Shown here piece by piece: positions 45,335 to 54,258 of a DNA stretch of 64,000 nt. Both the position numbers and the translations under genes were made by a program. The stretch comes from Sialis fuliginosa (Eukaryota > Arthropoda > Insecta > Megaloptera > Sialidae), in contig OY540820.1 in the NCBI GenBank assembly GCA_961205875.1, forward strand, positions 13,826,001-13,890,000, written 5' to 3'. The notes below the pieces were generated by a model, which was given only the letters and a program-made list of their open reading frames with translations, had not been told where the DNA came from and did not search any database. Every line of letters starts with the position of its first letter. Positions within the stretch are counted from its first letter, which is position 1.

Positions 45335-45908
45335 ACGGGTCTTTCATGTTCGAGTTTCTTTTTCAGCAGTGTTTTGTTCTGACAGTTATCATAGTTTTTT
45401 GTTTTTTGTTTGACATAAATCAAGTTGAAAGTCTACAATTTACTAAAATGAATTCGATTTCGCTCGAAAACCGTATAAAAATCATCAAAATCCAACGAAA
45501 CAATGAATTTATTGCGAACGAAATTCCAGGGAAGAATAATCTCAAGAAATTCTGAAGCAATTTGGTCGCCAAGATCACCGGATTTAACGCCTTTGGACTA
45601 TTTTCTGTGGGGCCATCTCAAAGATAGAGTTTATGCAAATAAACCAGAAAATATTGAAGCCTTGAAAGACAACATTGTGCGCGAAATTGCCGAGATAGAC
45701 CCCCAGTTATGCCGAAATGTCATCGAAAATTTCACCAAAAGAATCGACATCTGTAAGCGTGCACACGGGGGACATTTGCAAGATATCATTTATCATACAT
45801 AAATTGTAGACCCTCTACTACATATATCAATAAACAGATGATGATTTTCCATTCAAAATGGGTGTTTAATTTTAATTTTAAAAAGAAACTCGAACTTGAA
45901 AGACCCTG
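45335..45908 (+). mobile_element. Internally deleted mariner-type transposon
   Basis: TA-flanked (45333-45334, 45909-45910). Imperfect 28-bp TIRs are GGGTCTTTCATGTTCGAGTT at the left and, inverted, GGGTCTTTCAAGTTCGAGTT at the right. It is 574 bp long. It keeps the first about 30 codons and the last about 85 codons of a transposase with the middle removed, so it cannot move by itself but could be moved in trans. Confidence 0.9.
45448..45802 (+). pseudogene. Mariner-superfamily transposase, N and C ends fused out of frame
   Basis: The N-terminal part starts at ATG 45448 (MNSISLENRIKIIKIQRNNE), the beginning of the helix-turn-helix region, and stops at 45553-45555. From about 45545 a second frame encodes the C terminus to the stop at 45800-45802: ISRNSEAIWSPRSPDLTPLD then YFLWGHLKDRVYANKPENIE, ending GGHLQDIIYHT. 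SPDLTPLDYFLWG is the hallmark block with the last catalytic acidic residue of the DDE/D triad. The first two catalytic residues and the linker are deleted, and the two parts lie in different frames. Intact relatives are usually about 340-350 residues. Confidence 0.85.
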
Positions 45909-46189
45909 TATAAACAGAGTAACGTTCAATTATGGAACCGGCCATTCAATATACACTTTCTCAAAATCAAATCATATTGTTTTGCAAAGATTGCATCTCA
46001 CTTTTAACCGATTTCAAAAAAGGTGGAGGTTCTTAAAAAGATAATAATAAAAATAAAACCGACTTTAAAAAAAAATTAAATACTGAAAAGTATACCTAAT
46101 AATTAAATTTAACAGTTTTTGAACTCGGTTTCAAACCAATAAAAACATTTAAATGTAGTTGTTTTTTTAAGTTTTTTATTTTCAGTTCG

Positions 46190-46403
46190 AACCTCGATTA
46201 TATTGTATTGATTTAAAATTTTCTTTGACACACATTACTGTCTCTAAAATCCATAAAGCAGGTAGGGTACAAATACCCAAATTTCCAAAAATACCCCTGC
46301 AGGTTTCCCTTGGACCAATAATTCGCATGATTTTTTTTGTAAAATAAATATTTGTAGGGCGTATTATGAGGTACCCCAAAATATCAGTCCATATATTATA
46401 TTA
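46190..46403 (-). pseudogene. Non-LTR retrotransposon reverse transcriptase fragment
   Basis: On the minus strand YGLIFWGTS (about 46402-46376) is followed, after a stop and frameshift, by NIYFTKKIMRIIGPRETCRG, IFGNLGICTLPALWILETVM and CVKEN. The order YGLI.WG, then QK..(V)RII....ESC...F..L.I.TLP.LYI.E...FVK.N, is the conserved post-catalytic (thumb) region of Jockey/CR1-type insect LINE reverse transcriptases. The catalytic YxDD motif is not present. The element is a short dead piece. Confidence 0.7.
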
Positions 46404-47036
46404 TTATTTCATTCAAATTACAGTATCTGGGTCAAATCCGGTCGATGATTTTTTTAACCTCATTTCGTGCATTTTTAATATCAACTCAGCTAAGAATGTT
46501 TTTATGTCATTATTTTTCGTAATCACTAAAATAAATCAACTTGTTTATATTTTCCATGTTATAATATTTTTTTATAAAAAAATCTTAAAAGATGTATTAT
46601 GAAATACAAAATGGTTGTAAGTTTTTAATAATATGAAGAACTGCAGACTTAACAAGTGAAGTTTCGACTTCTATTATGTTTTTTTTTTATATTTCATTAT
46701 TACATATGACCCCAAAGTATTTTAGTACTAAGGTCATTATTACCCATTTACTATTTTTTGTAAAAAAATTTAAGCAATACTAAAACTTTTAATTCCAATT
46801 TAGAATAAAAATAAATATCACTTATGAATAATTTTATGCGAGATATAAAATGTTTTATTGAATATATTATATTATTGGATAAAAAATTGTTGTTGAAACC
46901 ATGCTAAAATACATTTGTTATGTTTACTAAACAAAATAATTATAAAATTATAAGAAAGGATTAGCTCCATTAGATTTTAAAGTTTTATTGTTAAAGTATA
47001 TGTAATTTAACAAACTGATGCGGCATGCAAATGTTT
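46404..47036. other. AT-rich DNA without gene
   Basis: It contains the second copy (46704-46740) of the ATATGACCCCA...CTAAGGTCATTA block and otherwise nothing assignable. Confidence 0.5.
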
Positions 47037-47044
47037 CACATACC

Positions 47045-47334
47045 CAGGGCCGTAACTACCACCGGGGCCTCCCGCGGCAGCGTAAAACTTTTATTTTTGG
47101 TTCTTATTACAAAAAATTTTGATTTTAATGACCTTTTTTTTCGTTGCCAACTTAAATCTTATTCATGAAAATAAAGTTAGTAGGAAGTATATAATTGAAA
47201 TAAAAAAGTTGAGAATAAATCTAAATTACAAATAAGTGTTACATTTCCATGTAAGGATAAAAAAGGTCTTCAATTTTTTATATTTTGGGAGGCCCTCGGT
47301 GTCTTCTTGCCCCGAACCTGTAATTCCGGCCCTG
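47045..47334. mobile_element. hAT MITE with perfect 8-bp duplication CACATACC
   Basis: CAGGGCCGTAACTACCACCG at the left and CTGTAATTCCGGCCCTG at the right are flanked by identical CACATACC (47037-47044, 47335-47342). It contains AAAAAAGGTCTTCAATTTTT and AATGACCTTTTTTTTCG boxes. Confidence 0.92.
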
Positions 47335-47564
47335 CACATACCATTTAATTTTTGATTATACCTCTACTATGTCGATTGCTCTATCGACCGAACCATACTG
47401 AAGTTTTCAACCTGGTGTTTTAAAACTACCGAGAAAATTAAAAAAGAATCAAACTCGACTTAAAAAAAGAACCACACAAACAAAAGTAAACTGCTTCAAC
47501 GAGTCTCGGCGAAACAGACCAGAGAGGGGTTGTAAGAACGTCGATAGGAGTGCAGCCAAAGAAG

Positions 47565-47798
47565 CAGTGGCGTAGTAAGAAAAATTTTCGGGGGGGGGGG
47601 GGGGGTAAGCTTGGGAAAGTTAATTAATAAGTAGTTATTGAAGACCTTTTTTTCTTTCTTTTTTTTTTAGTCATATAAATAAGTGCAGTTAACTATATGA
47701 TAAAAAAAAAAGTTGTAATAATAATTTCATATATTTTAAGAACATTGAATATTTCGGGGGGGTTTCGACCCCAAAACCCCCCCGTTCCTATGCCACTG
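47565..47798. mobile_element. hAT MITE with perfect 8-bp duplication CAAAGAAG
   Basis: CAGTGGCGTAGTAAG and CCTATGCCACTG are flanked by identical CAAAGAAG (47557-47564, 47799-47806). It contains a 16-G run (47590-47605) and TGAAGACCTTTTTTTCTTTC. Confidence 0.93.
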
Positions 47799-47833
47799 CA
47801 AAGAAGGGGCAGGATGGTGGGAGAGGTTTTTAC

Positions 47834-47898
47834 CTCCCGTCGAGGAGTTGAGACGTACAGATGAGCGTCAGTGCAGCAGACTAATTTATCACCGGGAC
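47834..47898 (-). other. Candidate small exon
   Basis: On the minus strand, TCCTCTCCTCTCACCGCCAC then CCCCAG/GTCCC is an acceptor with a good pyrimidine tract, and GACGGGAG/GTAAAAACC is a donor. The 65 nt between are open in one phase (PGDKLVCCTDAHLYVSTPRR). It does not join in frame to the candidate exon at 61768-61877, and no homology is recognised. Confidence 0.15.
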
Positions 47899-48095
47899 CT
47901 GGGGGTGGCGGTGAGAGGAGAGGATCGATGTCGGCGTACAACCCCCCCCCCCCCCCCCCAGCTACCAAATATACGGTTGTTAATTGTTGTTGGGTGCAAT
48001 GAACCGTACGGGAAATTTATTTATTTGTATTAATCTATATACGTATGATGTGTCTATGTACTGTATTGTACAATGTTGAAAGAGTTATCTATGTA

Positions 48096-48225
48096 CAATC
48101 GCCTGCAGAACTCGTCTGCCACCTTAAAGGCCAGAATCGCTTAGAACAGATTCCAAATTTAAAGACAAACATCATCGGTTATCTTTTTCTAGGGCGGAGC
48201 TTATATAGTTATAACATTTTAATTT
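48096..48225 (+). mobile_element. MITE family E, 5' fragment
   Basis: After TA: CAATCGCCTGCAGAACTCGT, GGCCAGAATCGCTTAGAACA, CATCATCGGTTATCTTTTTC, then AGGGCGGAGCTTATATAGTT. The last block is shared with the copy at 63112-63517. Confidence 0.75.
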
Positions 48226-48244
48226 ATAATGACATGTAAAATTC

Positions 48245-48505
48245 TTAAAAACTCGACAAAAAAATTTCGCGAAAAATCGAAAAAATTCAATTCGATTTTT
48301 GGCAAAAAAAATGTCTGATTTTGAAGTGTTATACATGTCATTATACAGATTTTGACACTCTGATTTCAAATTCGTCATTTAAAATCAATTCCGACCACGC
48401 GTTAAAAAGTTATGGCTATTTTTCCCCAAAATTTTGAAAAAACTGAAACTTTGAGAGGCCATATCTCGAAAACAGTTTGAGATACAGACCTGATTCGAAA
48501 ACCGG
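48245..48505. mobile_element. Foldback family D, half copy
   Basis: TTCGCGAAAAATCGAAAAAA, AGATTTTGACACTCTGATTT and CTTTGAGAGGCCATATCTCG match one arm of 7935-8612 and 51128-51871. The partner arm is missing. The frame at 48172-48378 comes from this arm and is not a gene. Confidence 0.75.
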
Positions 48506-48528
48506 ACGTGTGCGGCGACCCTTAAAGT

Positions 48529-48687
48529 TTAAAACAAAATACTGTTGATTAATTTAAAATTTATCAGTTAGTTTCGAGGCGGCATTTCAAAATGCACCAA
48601 TTTTTGACCAAAGGTTACTACAACACTTCTAATTGTCCTCATGTTAAATTTACTATGTCTTATTGTTAATCAACTTGGAATACACCG
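48529..48687 (-). mobile_element. MITE family C, 3' fragment
   Basis: AACAAAATACTGTTGATTAA to AATCAACTTGGAATACACCG followed by TA equals the right half of the nested copy at 22015-22413, with a short deletion after ATGCACCAA. Confidence 0.8.
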
Positions 48688-48695
48688 TATATTAA

Positions 48696-48941
48696 CCCAA
48701 TCGTGCCCAGCGTTACATACATATATGTAACAGAGCGCTTTTGTTAAGATTTTGCGTTTGATGTAAGATTATTTTAATTCGAATGGGTTTGAAATTATAC
48801 TTATTTTCGAGTAGTGGATTGAAATACATCAACAATGCAATTACCAACGTTCTGGAGTTTTAGTATACATAGATAGATATGAATTGATGACAGAAAAATC
48901 AGCTATATCGGTAACAAAAAATAACCTCGGGAACGATTGAG
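48696..48941. mobile_element. piggyBac-like MITE (TTAA site)
   Basis: TTAA occurs at both borders (48692-48695, 48942-48945). The ends CCCAATCGTGCCCAGCG and CTCGGGAACGATTGAG are imperfect inverted repeats. A subterminal palindrome GTTACATACATATATGTAAC lies at 48712-48731. TTAA duplications with C-rich ends point to piggyBac. Confidence 0.65.
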
Positions 48942-49307
48942 TTAAGGATAATAAAATTTCATAATATTACATTAAACAAATAAATCAAATGTCTTTTACA
49001 GAAAAAAATCTTTAATAGTTAACAACTCAATTAGTTACATGTAATTGTACGTAGCATATACTATACTCGCATGTAGTATGTATGGTTATTAAAAATTAAA
49101 ACATCGTAAAATAGAACAAAGTTACAAGACATGTATGACGCAAAACAAATGTAATTTAATAAGTAAGTCATGGTTTTATTGTAATATAATACACTATTGT
49201 GTTAAAATGTGCTCAACACACTACAACATAATTAGAATATATTAATTAAATCTGAATAATAATAAACAAATGCACATTCAATTTATTTTAAAACTCATTC
49301 AAAAAGA

Positions 49308-50240
49308 ATAAGATGACTATTATTATGACTTAAATTCTAATTATAATATTAAAGAGGAAAATATTGACAAATAAGTCGCTGTTTACACTCAGAAGTAAAA
49401 AAACATCTGCCAAGTAAATGCACAGTGCTTCCTCGTGCTAAATTCACTAAAACCGATAGTGTTCAGATAAATTGCCTGACATTGGTTAACCATTTAATTT
49501 TTATACAAATTTTACTAAAAAATCTTAGTTCGAAATTTTTCTTAAAACGCACCTGAATATTTTTTCATATATTTTTAATTTTTTGACAATTTCAATCTAA
49601 ATCTAAATTTATGCAAATGTCAAAATGACATTTAAAACGTCAAAGTGACATTTAAAACGCCAAAGTGACATTTAATATATCCAATCAAATATCAATTTAG
49701 AAAAACAAAACACGAATTTTTAGTTTTAAGGGAATATTTTACAACAAACGTAGTAGACCCATATTATAGGAAATTTAATGCTCTACAAAAAATATTCTAT
49801 ACAATTTTCTCGTAACATGTGTCATTCTTGAGATATCTTGAAAAAATAAAAAATTCGGGGTGTCACCCCTCCCCCTTACACACGATTTTGATTATTTTGA
49901 AATGGGACCAAACCCAACCATCCGACGAAGTTTCAATAATATCGGTTCAGTGGTTCATGAGTTATGCGTGTGACAAGGATTCAGGATACAGACGGACGGA
50001 CAGACAGACAGACACGGAACGAAAACTGTTTGTCTTGACGTGAAACGGATAAATCAATTTAAAATTTTGAAATTGGAGAACTTTTTTTTGTCTCAATCTG
50101 AAACGATCACATAGCTTCTCGTATCTTCGATATTGCGAGGAAGCAAAAATAAGATGACTATTATTATGACTTAAATTCTAATATTAAAGAGGAAAATATT
50201 GACAAATAAGTCGCTGCTTGCACTCAGAAGTCAAATAACA
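49308..50240 (+). repeat. Retroelement-like segment between long direct repeats
   Basis: AATAAGATGACTATTATTAT to AAATAAGTCGCTG...CACTCAGAAGT occurs at about 49308-49402 and again at about 50150-50232, with about 85-95 bp nearly identical. Between them lies a retroelement 3'-end-like sequence (ATCCGACGAAGTTTCAATAA, CATGAGTTATGCGTGTGACA, GACGGACGGACAGACAGACA). The repeats are too short and lack the ends for LTRs. Confidence 0.5.
49619..49673 (+). repeat. 20-bp tandem repeat, about 2.8 copies
   Basis: Units GTCAAAATGACATTTAAAAC, GTCAAAGTGACATTTAAAAC and GCCAAAGTGACATTTAATA. Each unit holds a small palindrome (GTCAAAGTGAC). Confidence 0.85.
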
Positions 50241-50436
50241 GTTATAGATCATCGCGGAAATGAAACCATAGTAGAAGCAATATCGAGGATATTGGCTTTT
50301 CTTTGTATTTAATTAATTAAAAAGTTATTGGACTCGCAGACGGTCTATCAATATCCGTAAAGTATTAAAATTCTTGTCATTCACAAGGTCAAATTAACAA
50401 TATTGTATGCGCGGATATGTGAACTATGCATACGCG

Positions 50437-50714
50437 CATGGGCGCCGGGAGGGGGGTGCAAGGAGGTGCACTTGCACCCCCCTAGCAAAAAAGAAAAAAC
50501 TAAAAAAATTAAGAAATACAATTTTTAATTTTTGGCCGCGTCTAGTTCACTCTGTAATTTTATAAATTTAGATAAAGTTAGATAAGGAAAAATAAAAACT
50601 GAAGACCTTTTTTTTTTAGTCATGCTAAATTTTTTTTTTTTAATTAATTTATATGTAATTTAATTTTATATATCCAGATGCACCCCCCTGGAAGAAATTC
50701 TGCCGGCGCCCATG
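50437..50714. mobile_element. hAT MITE with CATGGGCGCCGG ends
   Basis: CATGGGCGCCGGGAGGGGGG at the left and CTGCCGGCGCCCATG at the right are flanked by CATACGCG (50429-50436) and CCTACGCG (50715-50722), 7/8 identical. Inside are a TGCACCCCCC/GGGGGTGCA pair and the ACTGAAGACCTTTTTTTTTT box followed by AGTCAT. Confidence 0.9.
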
Positions 50715-50768
50715 CCTACGCGTATGTTACTTGTGTAACAGTTGGAGGTGATCTTATATACCTATGTT

Positions 50769-50905
50769 TTTAACCCATTAACGCCCGTCGTATACACTCG
50801 TATTATTTTATAATATATTATTATATATTATATTATATATATTTATATTATATATATTATATATATCTATATTATATATATTATATTTTTATTATTTTAT
50901 AATTC
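50769..50905 (+). mobile_element. Possible piggyBac-like left end plus AT repeat
   Basis: TTAACCCATTAACGCCCGTC has the TTAA plus CCC form of piggyBac-type ends. It runs into a pure A/T tract (about 50800-50890). No right end was found. Confidence 0.35.
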
Positions 50906-51127
50906 GTGTTGCTTTCTAAAGATATTAAGGGTCGATTCAAACTATCGTACTGGTCGCGGTCCGCTCTCGCTCCAGTCAAATATTCAGTATAGTAAATATG
51001 AAATTTTTAAAAGGGAAGCATATTTTGTCAGTTCTTCCCCTCCTATTAACAAAAAAAAACTAGTTATGAAAGTTTTATCTACAATTTCATAGTGTTTATT
51101 ACTGTTTGTATAGTTAATAAATGATTC

Positions 51128-51871
51128 TACGTTCTATTTTCTTGTATTTTAGTCGATATTTGTATGATGAGTTGAAGTTCACTGCAGGAAATTTCACTAA
51201 AAAATTTCGAATTTTTAATTTCGTTAAAAGTATGTTTATTGTATAGAAAATAACGTGAAAAGTTGTTTGTTTCAAACCGCAGGTCTGTATCTCAAACCGT
51301 TCTCCAGATATAGCCTCTCAAAGTTTTAGTTTTTTCAAATTTTTGGAGAAAAAAGGCCATAACTTTTGAACGGGTGGTCGGAATTGATTTTAGTTGACGG
51401 ATTTGAAATCAGCGTGTCAAAATCTATATAATGACATGTATAATACTTTAAAATCCGACAAAAAATTTTTTGCTAAAAATCGACATTTTTTTAAGGTATA
51501 CCCCTTTGAATTTTTTCGATTTTTCGCGAAATTTTTTTTTTCGAGTTTTAAGGTATTATACATGTCATTATATAGATTTTGACACGCTGATTTCAAATCC
51601 GTCAACTAAAATCAATTCCGACCACACGTTCAAAAGTTATGGCCTTTTTTCTCCAAAAATATGAAAAAACTAAAACTTTGAGAGGCTATATCTCGAGAAC
51701 GGTTTGAGATACAGACCTGCGGTTTGAAGCATTCAACTTTTCACGTCATTTTCTATACAATAGACATACTTTTAACGAAATCAAAAATTCAAAATTTTTT
51801 AGTGAAATTTCCTGCAGTGAACTTCAACTCGTCATACAAATATCGACTAAAATACAAGAAAATAAGACGTA
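51128..51871. mobile_element. Foldback element family D, best copy
   Basis: Outer ends TACGTTCTATTTTCTTGTAT and, at the right, TACAAGAAAATAAGACGTA are inverted. Long matched blocks run inward (GATATTTGTATGA, GTTCACTGCAGGAAATTTCA, CCGCAGGTCTGTATCTCAAA, GACGGATTTGAAATCAGCGT) to an axis near 51500. Arms are about 360 bp. The look-alike frames on both strands (MTDLKSACQNLYNDMYN) result from the palindrome and are not genes. Confidence 0.92.
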
Positions 51872-52310
51872 AAGGTATTATAAGATCCTTAATATAAAAT
51901 TTTACATTCAGTTAGAACGTAGGCATCATAATGAAAATAATCAAATTTAAGATAAATTAGGCAGGGATGCTTTCCTAGGGGTTCGTGCGAACCCTCTGTT
52001 AATCAGAAAAAAATTACTTTCGTTTTTTATGATTATCTCTATCGATTTTTAACTGTTTCTTTCAAATATCTATCATATTTCGTCATTTATGGCGCCAATA
52101 TTCAAATGAACGATTTTTCTGATAGTTTAATATTCATCAGCTAGTGTGCTACTCTGCTAAATAATATTTCAATGGGAATATTAACATTAAAAAAAAATGT
52201 TAGAAAATATTCACTGCGAATGCGAACCCCCTGGTAAAATTTTGGGAAAGCATCACTAACCTAAGAAATATTACCAGTTAAAAAACCTTCTAAGTCCACC
52301 AACTTTGGAA

Positions 52311-52480
52311 GACTCGAGTATTCCTATGGGAGACTCAAGTAGCCTATAGAGACTCGAGTATTCCTATGGGAGACTCAAATATAAGCAAGAAGTCACCGGA
52401 ATACTCTGAGAGACGCTTTGGAATACTGTAAAGGTCGCTGGAATACTCTGGGAGACGCTGGGATACTCGAGGGAGACTGA
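52311..52480 (+). repeat. 40-bp tandem repeat with degenerate continuation
   Basis: GACTCGAGTATTCCTATGGG plus AGACTCAA at 52311 and again at 52351 (40-bp period). It continues in variants of CGCTGGAATACTCTGGGAGA to about 52480. GC-richer than the flanks. It ends 35 bp before the foldback at 52515. Confidence 0.8.
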
Positions 52481-52514
52481 AAATTTTATCTCGGGTGGGT
52501 ATAAGTACATACAT

Positions 52515-53145
52515 TAGGGTGTTCCAAAAAAAGTCGATAATTTTTTTTTTCGATTGCATGTGAAATTCTTGTTATATATGCTATAAAAAAAATTCTGTAA
52601 AAATTTGAGCCCTTAATATCAACTTGAAGAACTCCATCACCGAATTTGAAGATTTACCATTGATTTAACATGGAAAAATGATTTTTTAACGTTCATTTCT
52701 CCTGCAAACTATGTAGAACATTATTTTTCGGAAAAACCATGACTGATCCTTCTTCAGTATTAAATTCTGTAAAAAAAAGCTCTTAGGGTCCAGTCTCTAA
52801 CGTCAACAAATTCAAAAAATCTGTATTTTTTAACGCAAATAAAAACGAGAGGGTTGACGTTAGAGACTGGACCCTAAGAGCTTTTTTTTACAGAATTTAA
52901 TACTGAAGAAGGATCAGTCATGGTTTTTCCGAAAAATAATGTTCTACATAGTTTGCAGGAGAAATGAACGTTAAAAAATCATTTTTCCATGTTAAATCAA
53001 TGGTAAATCTTCAAATTCGGTGATGGAGTTCTTCAAGTTGATATTAAGGGCTCAAATTTTTACAGAATTTTTTTTATAGCATATATAACAAGAATTTCAC
53101 ATGCAATCGAAAAAAAAAATTATCGACTTTTTTTGGAACACACTA
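52515..53145. mobile_element. Foldback element H, equal 293-bp arms
   Basis: TAGGGTGTTCCAAAAAAAGT pairs with ACTTTTTTTGGAACACACTA. The arms, 52515-52807 and 52853-53145, are the same length and match almost throughout with no visible indel. A 45-bp loop (52808-52852) separates them. Flanks are identical ACATACAT (52507-52514, 53146-53153). It has no coding capacity. Confidence 0.95.
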
Positions 53146-53153
53146 ACATACAT

Positions 53154-53593
53154 ATTACATAATTCATGCACTTATAAAATAAAATAACTAAATTCATTCG
53201 CCCTTTAATTTATCAGACAAAATGTACACGTCTAATATGAGCATTGCACATACCCACCACACAAACGCCATTAGCATTATTAGCGTTGTTAATTTATGCA
53301 TTTTGGCGGGCCATGCGTCACTGCGACGAAATTATCAACATTGACTGTGGACACGTCGTGACGTCACCGGTGACTGATCGACGCATTCTTAGATCATATG
53401 TAAATAGATGTGACACACGCGTACTGATACTATAAGTACTTTACCATTTAAGTCTAGGAAATTAAGTTAAACTTGAACTTGAAAAAAAAAATCAGTGATT
53501 AACCTTAAACTTCAAGATTAAAAATTAAATAGTTTTTAGGTGGGTTATGTTATTACTTATAATTACACAGAAACCAAGTTTTATTATCTACTA
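53154..53593. other. Unique DNA with GC-richer part 53240-53400
   Basis: CACGTCGTGACGTCACCGGT and GCGGGCCATGCGTCACTGCG contain CpGs and a CRE-like TGACGTCA core (53350-53357). A 63-codon plus frame and a 35-codon hydrophobic minus frame overlap here, neither recognisable. It could be regulatory or an exon remnant. Confidence 0.3.
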
Positions 53594-53632
53594 AGGTACT
53601 GGCACCAGTTATGGCCGCTGTAAGAGCAAGGT
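53594..53632 (+). mobile_element. MITE family A, terminal stub (copy 11)
   Basis: After TA, AGGTACTGGCACCAGTTATG then GCCGCTGTAAGAGCAAGG, followed by unrelated DNA. Confidence 0.8.
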
Positions 53633-54256
53633 AATATTATAAATTTTCAATTAAAAAAAAGATGGCCGCCGACAAATTTTGGTAACACTTTCATATACGG
53701 ACTAGCATTGGTTGTTATATATCCATAGTCTTTCCTAATCTAAGATCTACACAATAAAAATTATTCAACGTTGGAAAAGTACCGCTTAAGTTCAAATTCA
53801 AATAAGAATATTATACCTTTATGGTAATACCGACATGGAAAGAGGGCATGTATAGGGTCAAGGCACACATTTTGGTGACTTCTGTTGCACGGAGTTTGTT
53901 ATAAAACAACACATAAAGATAATATATGTATGATCTTCTGTATAGACAAAACATGTATTATAACTATATGTACATATCATGTATTGAATTATAGACCTAA
54001 CGGACCGAATTAGCATTAAAAATGTTTGTATATGAAATCAAAGAAAAAACTTACTTAGCTTCAACATTGTAGTGTGCAATACAGAATATAAAGTGCTTTA
54101 ACCTCGCCTACGATAGTCATAAAGTTGAGATATGGCCGAAAAGACGTGCCTTATATTAAAAAAACAACCATCGTTGATTTGATTCAAATTGTAAACTACA
54201 TATACTAAAATGTAACCTTAAAAACCTACAAGCTGGCAAATCAATGCTTTTATAAA
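53633..54256. other. AT-rich DNA without recognisable feature
   Basis: No repeat copy or frame is supportable. Confidence 0.55.
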
Positions 54257-54258
54257 TA

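Larger units (their letters stand above)
47480..47990. other. GC-rich island interrupted by a hAT MITE
   Basis: Outside the insertion 47565-47798 the sequence is GC-rich and unique (GAGTCTCGGCGAAACAGACC, CTCCCGTCGAGGAGTTGAGA, GACCTGGGGGTGGCGGTGAG). It ends in an 18-C run at 47942-47959. It may be a promoter or exon region on either strand. Confidence 0.4.

Noticed and set aside
47693..47968. 91-codon Gly/Pro-rich minus frame
   Set aside because: Its start is the C18 homopolymer and its end runs into the hAT MITE at 47565-47798, so it is not a coherent protein. Only the bracketed 65-nt exon possibility was kept, at low confidence.
49308..50240. LTR retrotransposon
   Set aside because: The direct repeats are under 100 bp, lack TG...CA ends, and no primer-binding site, polypurine tract or gag/pol traces are visible.
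51394..51664. Near-identical proteins on both strands (MTDLKSACQNLYNDMYN...)
   Set aside because: They are the two arms of foldback D translated in mirror image, also seen in the half copy at 48245. A palindrome artefact, not a gene pair.
53244..53435. 63-codon plus frame and a 35-codon signal-peptide-like minus frame (MHKLTTLIMLMAFVWW...)
   Set aside because: Two competing frames over the same bases, neither with splice sites or family resemblance; hydrophobic frames arise easily from T-rich DNA.
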